This document shows, piece after piece, positions 52,523 through 60,988 of a DNA stretch of 64,000 bases. Source of the DNA: Verrucomicrobiota bacterium (GTDB lineage Bacteria > Verrucomicrobiota > Verrucomicrobiia > CAIQCK01). Every line of letters begins with the position of its first letter. The first letter of the stretch is position 1. Below the pieces are notes generated by a model that ran no database searches, was not told where the DNA came from, and saw nothing but the letters and a program-made list of their open reading frames with translations. Position numbers and translations under genes: made by a program. Location: positions 62,001 to 126,000 of the forward strand of contig JACRJX010000029.1 in NCBI GenBank assembly GCA_016235595.1, written 5' to 3'.

Positions 52523-52718
52523 TTCGCCTGCGCGGCAAGCGTCCTAAACGCTGCTGCGATCTGCGAAAGAGAAGACTGAAAACACAGCGAGCAGGGAAGC
52601 CCAACGATCAGGTGTTTGTCCTTGCCACGCCGCGTGTCGTTGGCCTAACCTCGCGCCCAATTCACAGTCCCCGCCGAACAGGCGCGGACAAGCCGTAATC
52701 GTCTGCAAGGAGAAATTG

Positions 52719-53894
52719 ATGAGCACGACACTGTATTTGCAACTGAGCGCGTTGATGTTCATGGAGTATGCGGTGTGGGGCGCATGGATGCCTGTGCTGG
52801 CGGCGCGGTTGCTTGGTCCGCTCCAGATGACCGGCAAACAGACTGGGTGGATTTACGCGACGTTCCCGCTGGCCAGCATGATCTCACCGCTGTTTGGCGG
52901 CTGGCTCGCCGACAAATACGTGGATACCGGCTACATCCTCGCCTTCTGCCACGCGATCGGCATCGTGTTGCTGTTCCTCTCGGCGCGCATCAAGAAGTTC
53001 ACGCCGCTCTTCGTGGTGATGCTCCTCTACTCGATGCTCTATGCGGCGACGATTCCGCTGGTGAACTCGCTGATGTTCAGCCACCTGACCGACGCGGCCA
53101 AACAATCGCCCGGCATCTTCATCTGGGCACCCGTGGCGTGGTCGTTGATCGGCATGGCGCTCACCGGCTGGCGCAATTTCAAGAAGGGCGAAGGCGACGG
53201 CAGCGACTGTCTGAAGTTTGCCGCGCTGCTCTCAATCATCATGACGGTCATCTGCCTCCTCCAGCCTGCGACGCCTCCCAAGGGCGGCGGGGCCGGTTCG
53301 CCGATGATGCAGGCCATCGGCATGATGTCGGACCCGAAGTTTGCGGTCTTCATCATCGCGTCTTTGGTGGTGGCGGGTACGATGCAGTTCTACTTCCTCG
53401 GCACCGCGCGGTTCCTGACCGACCTCGGCGTGTCGGGCAAGAACATCCCCGGCATCATGGGCATCGCGCAGGCCGCGCAGGCGCTGGCGACACTCTTCCT
53501 GCTTGGCCTGTTGTTTGACGAAAAGGTGCTCGGCCCGAAGTGGACCATCACGGTCGGCGCAGCAAGCTGGATGGTGCTTTACCTCATTTACATGGTGAAG
53601 GCGCCGAAGGGCGTCGTGATCGTGGCGCAAGTGTTTCACGGCTTGGCCTACGTGTTCTTCATGATTGCCGGCCAGTTGTATGTGAACAAGGTCGCTCCGC
53701 CGGAGATTGCCGGCTCGGCACAGTCGCTGATCATCCTGGTGACGACGGGCATCGGCCTCTTCCTCGGCACGCAGTTGGCGGGCTGGGCGATGGACAAGTT
53801 CTCAACGAACGGCCAGTTCAACTGGAGCAAGGTGTTCATGGTGCCGATGCTCTGCACACTGGCGGGCGTGGTGGCGTTGGCGCTCGCGTTCTAA
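52719..53894 (+). CDS. MFS permease, NupG/XapB-like
   Basis: A 391-residue membrane protein with about 12 hydrophobic segments. Start ATG 52719 follows AAGGAG. Early motif LQLSALMFMEYAVWGAWMPV, then TGKQTGWIYATFPLASMISP and FGGWLADKYVDTGYIL, match the nucleoside:H+ symporter subfamily of the MFS. Late segments (GLAYVFFMIAGQLYVNKVAP) fit the same group. Verrucomicrobial members probably import sugars or nucleosides; the substrate is unproven. A short 9-base hairpin follows the stop. Confidence 0.9.
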   Translation: MSTTLYLQLSALMFMEYAVWGAWMPVLAARLLGPLQMTGKQTGWIYATFPLASMISPLFGGWLADKYVDTGYILAFCHAIGIVLLFLSARIKKFTPLFVVMLLYSMLYAATIPLVNSLMFSHLTDAAKQSPGIFIWAPVAWSLIGMALTGWRNFKKGEGDGSDCLKFAALLSIIMTVICLLQPATPPKGGGAGSPMMQAIGMMSDPKFAVFIIASLVVAGTMQFYFLGTARFLTDLGVSGKNIPGIMGIAQAAQALATLFLLGLLFDEKVLGPKWTITVGAASWMVLYLIYMVKAPKGVVIVAQVFHGLAYVFFMIAGQLYVNKVAPPEIAGSAQSLIILVTTGIGLFLGTQLAGWAMDKFSTNGQFNWSKVFMVPMLCTLAGVVALALAF

Positions 53895-53933
53895 CACGCT
53901 TCCGCTGGGCCGGCTTTTGGGTTGTTTAAAGCT

Positions 53934-53957
53934 GATTGCGCCGTCAGGGGCGCAATC
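53934..53957 (+). terminator. Hairpin after the NupG-like gene
   Basis: GATTGCGCC (53934-53942) pairs with GGCGCAATC (53949-53957) around a six-base loop. No T-tract follows. It lies between the MFS and flavodoxin genes and may stop or slow transcription. Confidence 0.45.
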
Positions 53958-53971
53958 GCAGATGGGTTTTC

Positions 53972-54529
53972 ATGAACCATATCCTTGTCCTCTACGATTC
54001 CAAGACGGGCAACACCGCCAAGATGGCCAGACTTGTCGGTGAAGGCGCGTCATCCATCCCCGACACCGAAGTGCGGCTGCGCTCGGTGGACGAAGCGAAA
54101 CCGGAAGACCTGTTCTGGTGCGACGGTCTGGCACTGGGCAGCCCGACCAACATGGGCCTGCTGTCGTGGAAGATGAAACGGTTCTGGGACGAAACCATGG
54201 CCGAGCACTGGATGAAACTCGATGGCAAGATCGCCTGCGCGTTCAGCTCTTCGGGCGGATGGGGCGGTGGATCGGAAATCACCTGCCAGTCTCTGCTCAC
54301 GGTGTTGATGAATTTCGGCTTCCTGGTTTTCGGTGTGACCGATTACGCGGCGAAGCTCACCACCTGCCACTACGGCGCGGTGACGGCGCGCGAGCCGCGC
54401 ACAGAGGACGCGCAGGCCGCCTGTCGGCTGCTCGGCAAGCGCCTGGCGGAGTGGACGGCGGTATGCGTCCACGGTCGCAAGGACCAGCATCCGGCCAACA
54501 AGATGTCTGAGCGGAAGATGCCGGCATAG
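53972..54529 (+). CDS. Flavodoxin family protein (WrbA-like)
   Basis: A 185-residue protein starting MNHILVLYDSKTGNTAKMAR. The FMN phosphate loop is SKTGNT, followed by DGLALGSPTNMGLLSWKMKR and a glycine-rich CAFSSSGGWGGGSEITCQ. This matches flavodoxin/NAD(P)H:quinone oxidoreductase WrbA-like proteins, which move electrons via FMN. Partner unknown. ATG 53972 is preferred over an earlier in-frame start at 53936, which lies in the hairpin. Confidence 0.92.
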   Translation: MNHILVLYDSKTGNTAKMARLVGEGASSIPDTEVRLRSVDEAKPEDLFWCDGLALGSPTNMGLLSWKMKRFWDETMAEHWMKLDGKIACAFSSSGGWGGGSEITCQSLLTVLMNFGFLVFGVTDYAAKLTTCHYGAVTAREPRTEDAQAACRLLGKRLAEWTAVCVHGRKDQHPANKMSERKMPA

Positions 54530-54682
54530 CGACGAGGCTCCGCCATCAAGAACAAAGGGAGCGGTTTCGCGTGGCAGGGCAGGAGGCCGACGCGACGCAA
54601 GGGGGAGCAACTGCCTGCTCGGGGTGTCCATTCTTGCTCATTAGACTTGACGAGCCTCGGTTTTTGGCGACCCTGTCCCACC

Positions 54683-55978
54683 ATGAAACTTGATTTCCCT
54701 GTCCACGTGACGCTTCAGAAAAACTTCAGCTCTCTCGTTCTCTCCGCCGCCGTCTGCTCGTTGCTTGTCGGAGCTGCTTTCGCTTCCGCCGGCGACTGGC
54801 CGCAATACCGCGGCGCGAATCACGACGGCATTTGCACGGAACAAATCCTCGCGACTTGGACGACACCGCGTGAGGTCTGGAAGACGCCGACGCCCGGCGG
54901 GTTCAGTTGTTTCGCTGTGGGTGGAGGCAGGGTTTGCACATTGGTGCTGGGCGGTGGCGAGGAAGTGTGTGTCGCGTTCGACGCCGCCACCGGCAAGCAG
55001 CTCTGGGCCCAGCCTCTCGGCTCGGCCAAGTACGACGGCGGCGGTGACAACGGCACGAAGGAGAACCGGGGCGGCGACGGCCCGCGTTCGACGCCGACAA
55101 TTGACGGCGACCGCGTCTATGTGCTGACCGCGCAGCTCTCGTTGTTTTGCCTCGATGCCGGGAGTGGCAAGGAGATATGGAAGAAAGACCTCTGCCGGGA
55201 GCTCGGGGGCAAAATGATCCGCTGGCAAAGCGCGGCCTCGCCCGTGATGGACGGCGACCTCATCTTCGTCTGCGGCGGCGACGGCGGGGCATTGGCAGCG
55301 ATCAACAAGAAGGACGGCAAGGTGGCATGGAAAGGCGCGGCGGAAACACTGACACACGCTTCGCCGATCGTCGCGACGATCCTCGGTGTGAAGCAGGTGA
55401 TCTTCTTTGTGAAGTCGGGCTTGGTGGCAGTGGAGCCGGCGACGGGCAAGGAACTCTGGCGCTACGCGTTTCCTTTCAAGGTTTCGACGGCGGCGTCGCC
55501 GGTGGTGTCGGGAGACATCGTGTATTGTTCGGCCGGCTACGGCGTCGGTTCCGCCGCGGCAAAGATCGCAAAGGCCGGCGGCAAGTTCACTGCCAAGGAA
55601 CTCTGGCGCACGGAAGGCAACACGATCTGCAATCACTGGAGCACGCCGGTGCTCAAGGACGGCTACCTCTACGGGCCGTTCAGTTTCAAGCAATTCGGCA
55701 TCGGTCCGCTGAAGTGCGTCGAGGTGGCCACGGGCAAGGAGATGTGGTCGAAAGACGGCTTCGGTCCCGGCGGCGTCGTGCTGGTCGGTAACAACTTCCT
55801 GGCGCTGAGTGACACGGGCAAACTGGTTCTAATCGAGGCTTCGCCGAAGGGTTACAAGCAACTCGGCGAGTTCCAAGCCATCGGCGGCAAGTGTTGGAAC
55901 ACGTTCGCCATCAGCAACGGCCGTGTTTATCTGCGCAGCACCACGGAAGGCGCCTGCCTCGACGTGGCGGGCAAATAG
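54683..55978 (+). CDS. PQQ-type beta-propeller protein, secreted
   Basis: A 431-residue protein with a signal segment (NFSSLVLSAAVCSLLVGAAF). The mature part begins DWPQYRGANHDGICTEQIL, the usual opening of outer-membrane or secreted PQQ-like propellers, followed by blades such as CVAFDAATGKQLWAQPLG, FCLDAGSGKEIWKKDL, AINKKDGKVAWKGAAE and VAVEPATGKELWRYAFPF. No catalytic quinone site is seen. Function probably binding or scaffolding. It is the second such propeller in the window and is encoded just before the convergent FAD oxidoreductase gene. Confidence 0.88.
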   Translation: MKLDFPVHVTLQKNFSSLVLSAAVCSLLVGAAFASAGDWPQYRGANHDGICTEQILATWTTPREVWKTPTPGGFSCFAVGGGRVCTLVLGGGEEVCVAFDAATGKQLWAQPLGSAKYDGGGDNGTKENRGGDGPRSTPTIDGDRVYVLTAQLSLFCLDAGSGKEIWKKDLCRELGGKMIRWQSAASPVMDGDLIFVCGGDGGALAAINKKDGKVAWKGAAETLTHASPIVATILGVKQVIFFVKSGLVAVEPATGKELWRYAFPFKVSTAASPVVSGDIVYCSAGYGVGSAAAKIAKAGGKFTAKELWRTEGNTICNHWSTPVLKDGYLYGPFSFKQFGIGPLKCVEVATGKEMWSKDGFGPGGVVLVGNNFLALSDTGKLVLIEASPKGYKQLGEFQAIGGKCWNTFAISNGRVYLRSTTEGACLDVAGK

Positions 55979-55991
55979 CCGTCGCGGCGTC

Positions 55992-58850
55992 TTATTTCGC
56001 GGGCAGCAATTGCACGGCGTCTACCACGACGTAGTCGTCCGTGGCGGCGTTGGAAATGACGATGGAGGTCGCGCCACCGGCGTCCAGTTCGAACTTGCCC
56101 AACGAGTGGAACAAGCCGCCGATCTCCGGCGTGCGGCGTTCATTCACGAGCACCGTTTTCTCACCGCGTGAGGTGCGGATGGTCACGGGCGTGTTCGTCG
56201 CGCGATTGTTCAGGCCGCTGTAGGCGAGCCGCACTTCGTAGGTACCAGCCTTCGGCAGGTTCGGCCGAAAACAGAGAGTCTTCGTACCTTTGCCGGTATT
56301 GCCGTCGGTCAGGTAGCCGTCGCCGATGAACGGCGTTGAGTGAGTCGAGCGGCCCCACTCGCCGGTGGCTTCAGCCTCGGAGTCATCCAACAGAATACCG
56401 CCGAATTTCTTCGCAGCTTCCTCCAGTGACATGCCGCGCGAAGATTTCGCGCCCGGCGCGTCTGCATCTTCCGGCACATCGCTCGTCTCCCACGGCAGGC
56501 GCGCGCCCACATCGGGCAGCCTCTGGTTTCGCGCAGCCCGACGCGCGATTTCCACAATGCGCTCCGGCTCGTCATAGACACGAATCTCGCAGACGCCGAC
56601 GGCTTCGGCCAGGATCAGGCGCAGCTTGGAGGCGGTGACCCGTTCCAAACCGAGCACGTGACGGCGCAGGGGTTTGTCGCCGACTTCTGCGATCTTCTTC
56701 CAACCGCCGTCCACCCATGCTTCCACGACAAACTTTTTCGGCGCGTGCCGTTTCGTGAAGAACGTCACGTGAACGACGTTGAATTTCTGCGGTTCGTTCC
56801 ACGCCAACTCGATCCAGTGCGGCGGAGCGGCGTTTCGGTTGGCCATCCACGCGTTGCCCTTGTGGTCAACAACGCGGGCGATGCCGTTGATGACATTCGT
56901 GGCGGGCATTGGCTCGCCCTTGGTAGCGATGCCCTCGCTGGAGGCGGTAACGCGCGCGGCGCGTGCGAGGTCAGCGGGGTCATGGTTCGGCATGTCGATG
57001 ATGTAAGCGCCGTCCTTGAGCAACTGCTGCTGAAGCTTGTCGAGATAACTCCGGTAGATGTCGCGCGGGGTCGCGCCGCGCTCGATGCACATCCCGGCGG
57101 CGGTGCCGGCGGCCTGGCCCATGACGGCGCACGTCATCTGCACGCGCGTGGTGCCCATGCCGATGTGCGTGGCGGAGATGTTGCGGCCGGCCATGAGCAG
57201 GTTGACGATGTTGGTCGAGTAAAGGCTGCGATACGGAATCGAGTGCAGCCGGCCCATGTAAGGATGACGCGACGGCATCCCGCGATGGAAGAACCCTTCC
57301 GAGTAATGATCATCGAGTCCCCACGCGCCGTAGGCCACGCGATCCGGGAACAACGTCTGTTCCGCCATGTCGTTCTCAGTGAACACGCAGTCGCCGATCA
57401 ACCGCCAGCTTTCGCGCACACCCGTGATGCTGCCGACCCAGACGAGCTTGTGGTCGGCGGCCTCGTCCTTGAGTTTCGGACAACTGTTTTTCACGTGGCC
57501 CCACATGCCGTAGATGAGCTTGAGCAGGTCGTCGCGAATTTCCTCCTTGTCGCGATACGTATCGCGCGTGCCGCCCAGTTCAATCATCCACTGCCACCCC
57601 ATCTCCGCCGTCAGGTGCGGCGGATGGCGGCGCTCGGGAAAATCGTCGCACGAGTCGAGCTTCACCGCCCACGGCGGCGTCACAAATGGTTGCTTCGAAC
57701 CGGTGGACTGGCTGAAGTATTTCAACGAATTGCCCATCGTTGTGTCGTCGCCCTTCTCCGGCGCGAGCGGTTCGTTATGCATCGAACGCGGCTCACGGCC
57801 GTGACGGCAGACGGCGCCTGCGTCCTTGCCCACGATGCCGTCGCCGGTGCAGTCCACGAAGATGCGTCCTTTGAAACGCATCCGCTCGCCCGAGCACACG
57901 TCGAGCGCGAGCACGGCGGCGACAGCGTTGGTCGCATCCGGCCGCGTTTCGACGCCGGTGACGTGCGTGTTCAAGCGCAGCGTCAGGTTGGGCTCGGCCG
58001 CGCAAAGACCCTGGAGGCGGCCGGAATAATAGCGCGTCTCCACCGCACGCTGGTTGCCAATGGTGCGGACCTCCTCGATCAACCCGGTCTCGCGCGGATC
58101 GCGCACATCCCACCGTCCGCCGGGCCAGACGCCGACCGGTGGCACGAGGATTTCCGTGCTGCCGTTACCGCCGAGCACGGGCCGGTTTTGGATCAGCGCC
58201 GTGCGCGCGCCCATCCGCGCCGACGATACCGCCGCCATGCAACCCGCCAGCCCGCCGCCCACCACCACCACGTCGTAGTCGCCGGCGTTTTTGACCTCGC
58301 GGCTCACGCCGCCGTGCCGTTCGCGCAAAGCAGCGACGTCGTCCTTGCCATCGGGTGGCGTCCAGCCCGGGTCTGTCGTCAACACAATGACGTCGCAACG
58401 CCCGTAATAACCGGTGAGGTCGTGCAGGCAAACGCCGATGCGGCCGGACAACTCGTGCGTGCCGCCGTCCTCCCAGCACCAGCTGGTCTTGCCGCTCGCG
58501 CCAAATTCGCGTCCGATCGGCTTGGCATTCAGCAGGATTTTGAAGCGCCCCGGATGGTGCTCCGGTGCCCAATCGCGCGTGCGCACCCAAACCCGCCACT
58601 TGCCTGCGCGCGGCAGGTCAACGTGTGTCGTTGCGTCCTTCACCGGCGTGCCGATGCCGTCAGCGAGCAGATACGGTGAACCCATCTGGTCCACAAACTG
58701 CGAGTCGTTGACCCAGCCGCCGCGGTCTTCGAAGCGCTCGGTTTCGATCCACACAATGTCAGCCGCCGCGAGCCGGAAACCACCGATGACGGCCACCATC
58801 AATACCGGCAGCCAGCGTTTGACGGCATTGATTGTCTCGAGGGATTTCAT
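55992..58850 (-). CDS. Large secreted FAD-dependent oxidoreductase with carbohydrate-binding-like ends
   Basis: A 952-residue protein from ATG 58850; an ATG 15 bases upstream is also in frame. A signal segment (WLPVLMVAVIGGFRLAAA) is followed by an N-terminal sandwich (about 30-160, WRVWVRTRDW). The FAD domain starts DYDVVVVGGGLAGCMAAVSS (GGGLAG at 198-203) and continues with LGGNGSTEI and GRIFVDCTGDGIVGKDAGAV. The middle includes LLMAGRNISATHIGMGTTRV. The C-terminal part is a galactose-binding-like region and a golvesin/xanthan-lyase-type sandwich (ILLDDSEAEATGEWG, AGTYEVRLAYSGLNNRATN). Redox partner and substrate unknown; a sugar is suspected. Confidence 0.88.
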   Translation of the reverse strand: MKSLETINAVKRWLPVLMVAVIGGFRLAAADIVWIETERFEDRGGWVNDSQFVDQMGSPYLLADGIGTPVKDATTHVDLPRAGKWRVWVRTRDWAPEHHPGRFKILLNAKPIGREFGASGKTSWCWEDGGTHELSGRIGVCLHDLTGYYGRCDVIVLTTDPGWTPPDGKDDVAALRERHGGVSREVKNAGDYDVVVVGGGLAGCMAAVSSARMGARTALIQNRPVLGGNGSTEILVPPVGVWPGGRWDVRDPRETGLIEEVRTIGNQRAVETRYYSGRLQGLCAAEPNLTLRLNTHVTGVETRPDATNAVAAVLALDVCSGERMRFKGRIFVDCTGDGIVGKDAGAVCRHGREPRSMHNEPLAPEKGDDTTMGNSLKYFSQSTGSKQPFVTPPWAVKLDSCDDFPERRHPPHLTAEMGWQWMIELGGTRDTYRDKEEIRDDLLKLIYGMWGHVKNSCPKLKDEAADHKLVWVGSITGVRESWRLIGDCVFTENDMAEQTLFPDRVAYGAWGLDDHYSEGFFHRGMPSRHPYMGRLHSIPYRSLYSTNIVNLLMAGRNISATHIGMGTTRVQMTCAVMGQAAGTAAGMCIERGATPRDIYRSYLDKLQQQLLKDGAYIIDMPNHDPADLARAARVTASSEGIATKGEPMPATNVINGIARVVDHKGNAWMANRNAAPPHWIELAWNEPQKFNVVHVTFFTKRHAPKKFVVEAWVDGGWKKIAEVGDKPLRRHVLGLERVTASKLRLILAEAVGVCEIRVYDEPERIVEIARRAARNQRLPDVGARLPWETSDVPEDADAPGAKSSRGMSLEEAAKKFGGILLDDSEAEATGEWGRSTHSTPFIGDGYLTDGNTGKGTKTLCFRPNLPKAGTYEVRLAYSGLNNRATNTPVTIRTSRGEKTVLVNERRTPEIGGLFHSLGKFELDAGGATSIVISNAATDDYVVVDAVQLLPAK

Positions 58851-58958
58851 GAAGCGTTTCTCCAATGTTGTTGGTTGCGCGACCTTACCACGGGAGTTGT
58901 CCTGCGTTCAACACGAGCGGAATGCGAGCCTTGCGCCACGCATGTCTTCCATATCCCG

Positions 58959-59423
58959 TTACCACCCCATCAACCTCACCACCGCCGTCTTCAACAACGT
59001 TTCCAACACCGCCGCTTCGCTGTGCGTCAGTGGGATGCCGACCTTCTTCACCTGCTTGGTCGCCGTGTCCTGATGGGACATGTGGACGAAATACGGGGCG
59101 CGATCCGGCGATTCCTGCGACGCCAGCTCGAACGCGCTGTTGGACTTCTCCGTCTTGTGAAATAACTTCGCGTCCGGCGTCCGCCGCTCCAACACCGCCA
59201 GCGCTGCGCCAAGATCGTGCAAGCCCCACTTCATTGTGATTTTCTTCTCCCAATCAAACTGCTTCTCGCCCGACTGGTTCGCGCCATCCACGAATACCGC
59301 GCCCTTCTCGCGATTCAACTCGAACCGCACCACACCGCCGTTGCCGCGCGCGTTGGGTTTGTAGATGGCGTATTCGGGCAGACGATCCCTGCCGGGGGCC
59401 TTGTCAGTAGATGATTCCGTCAT
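58959..59423 (-). CDS. Whirly-like ssDNA-binding protein
   Basis: A 154-residue cytoplasmic protein. It reads YAIYKPNARGNGGVVRFELN, FDWEKKITMKWGLHDLG and AKLFHKTEKSNSAFELAS, ending GIPLTHSEAAVLETLLKTAV and VRLMGW. Plant Whirly proteins carry closely similar text (YDWSRKQ, TEIG, EFFHDP, PVTKAEFAVL, LLGW in the same order), from memory. Whirlies bind single-stranded DNA as tetramers and protect organelle genomes. The bacterial counterpart may bind ssDNA or RNA. The gene stands alone between the FAD oxidoreductase and Gfo/Idh/MocA genes. An alternative is a general PUR/Whirly-fold protein. Confidence 0.75.
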   Translation of the reverse strand: MTESSTDKAPGRDRLPEYAIYKPNARGNGGVVRFELNREKGAVFVDGANQSGEKQFDWEKKITMKWGLHDLGAALAVLERRTPDAKLFHKTEKSNSAFELASQESPDRAPYFVHMSHQDTATKQVKKVGIPLTHSEAAVLETLLKTAVVRLMGW

Positions 59424-59587
59424 AGTGCACCTCCGCCGGCATCTTGCTCGCTGGCGCAGGGAGCGTCAAGCCCGCCCCACGGCAGGGCAGGCGTCTCACT
59501 TTCAAGTTTGTTGCGATTGTCAAATCGCACGGGCTGCGCCACACTGATGGAGTCCTTGACCGAAACACTTGACTGGTAATTCTGGCC

Positions 59588-60964
59588 ATGAAACACGAGC
59601 GACAACTGACGCGAAGACAATTCCTCCAAACCACCGGCAAGGCTGCGACCGCCCTGGCAGCCATGAGTGCGCCGCACTTCATTCCCGCCACCGCCCGCGG
59701 CGCGCTGGCGCCGAGCAATCGCGTCAACCTGGCGATGATCGGCACGGGCAATCAGGGCTTCCAGGACATGCGCGCGTTTCTGGCGGAGCCGGACGCTCAG
59801 ATCGTGGCAGTGTGCGACGTGAACCGCGGCAGCGGCGGCTACCGGAACGTCAGCCAGTTCTGCGGCCGCGAGCCGGCCAAGGCATTGGTGGAGAAAACCT
59901 ACGCTGAGCGGCGGCGCGCGGGGACGTTTCGCGGCTGCGACGCCTACGCGGATTTCCACGACGTGCTCGCGCGGCGCGACGTGGACGCGGTGGCGATTGT
60001 CGTGCCCGACCACTGGCACGCGGTGATGACGATCCTGGCGGCACGCGCCGGCAAGGATATCTATTGCGAGAAGCCGCTCAGTTACACTCTCGCCGAGGGT
60101 CGCGCGATGGTTGAGGCGGTGCGCGGCGCCGGTGTGGTGCTGCAAACCGGCAGCCATCAACGGTCGAATCCCCGGACGCGCTTCGGTTGCGAATTGGTCC
60201 GCAACGGGCGCATCGGCCAGTTGAAACGCATCGAGACGCGCATCGGCCCGTGGAACCGGCACGGTCCGGCAGGCGACTGGGCGCCGATGCCGGTGCCGGA
60301 GGGTTTCGACTACGATATGTGGATCGGGCCGGCGCCGTGGGAGCCGTATCACAAGGACCGGTGCCTGTACACGTTCCGGTTCATGCGCGACTACTCCGGC
60401 GGCCAGACGACGAACCTCGGTGCGCATTCGTTCGACATGGCGCAGTGGGGCAACAACACCGAGCTCACGGGACCGGTCGAGTTTGAGGATGATGGCAGTG
60501 AGTGGCCGGCGGCGGGGCTTTTCAATGTCGCGAAGATCGTTCGGTTCAAGGCGCGTTACGCCAACGGCGTCGAACTCACATGCACCACCGATTTGGAGAG
60601 CGATCCCGACAGGACAGTCGCGCAGTGCCGGTTCGTCGGCACTGAAGGCTGGATCGAAATGGGTGCGAGCGGATTCTTCGCGGAACCGGCATCGCTGATG
60701 ACCTCGATCATTGGCGCCAACGAAATCCATCTCGGCACAAGCACCAACCACATGCGGAACTTCCTCGACTGCATCAAGACGCGCAGCGTGCCAGCCGCGC
60801 CGATCGAGATTGGCCATCGCTCGGCCACCATTTGTCATCTGGCCAACATCGCGATGTGGCTGAAACGGAAATTGCGATGGGACCCGGTCGCAGAGCAGTT
60901 CATCGGGGACGAGGCCGCCAACCGGATGCTGCACCGCGCCAACCGCGCGCCATGGTCGGTGTAA
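59588..60964 (+). CDS. Tat-exported Gfo/Idh/MocA family oxidoreductase
   Basis: A 458-residue protein with a Tat signal (LTRRQFLQTTGKAATALAAM). The NAD(P)-binding Rossmann domain starts VNLAMIGTGNQGFQDMRAFL, with the downstream DAVAIVVPDHWHAVMTILAA and DIYCEKPLSYT motif typical of the family. The C-terminal alpha/beta domain includes NLGAHSFDMAQWGNN with the D/H pair expected near the active site. Such exported members are abundant in Verrucomicrobiota and Planctomycetota and act on sugars or keto-sugars. It precedes the GH38-like gene by 24 bases on the same strand, suggesting one transcript. Confidence 0.92.
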   Translation: MKHERQLTRRQFLQTTGKAATALAAMSAPHFIPATARGALAPSNRVNLAMIGTGNQGFQDMRAFLAEPDAQIVAVCDVNRGSGGYRNVSQFCGREPAKALVEKTYAERRRAGTFRGCDAYADFHDVLARRDVDAVAIVVPDHWHAVMTILAARAGKDIYCEKPLSYTLAEGRAMVEAVRGAGVVLQTGSHQRSNPRTRFGCELVRNGRIGQLKRIETRIGPWNRHGPAGDWAPMPVPEGFDYDMWIGPAPWEPYHKDRCLYTFRFMRDYSGGQTTNLGAHSFDMAQWGNNTELTGPVEFEDDGSEWPAAGLFNVAKIVRFKARYANGVELTCTTDLESDPDRTVAQCRFVGTEGWIEMGASGFFAEPASLMTSIIGANEIHLGTSTNHMRNFLDCIKTRSVPAAPIEIGHRSATICHLANIAMWLKRKLRWDPVAEQFIGDEAANRMLHRANRAPWSV

Positions 60965-60988
60965 GCTGTTTCAGCAGCAAGGAGGCTT

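Noticed and set aside
56658-58679. 673-codon frame antisense to the FAD oxidoreductase
   Set aside because: His/Arg/Val-rich composition and no motif; the FAD protein is well supported.
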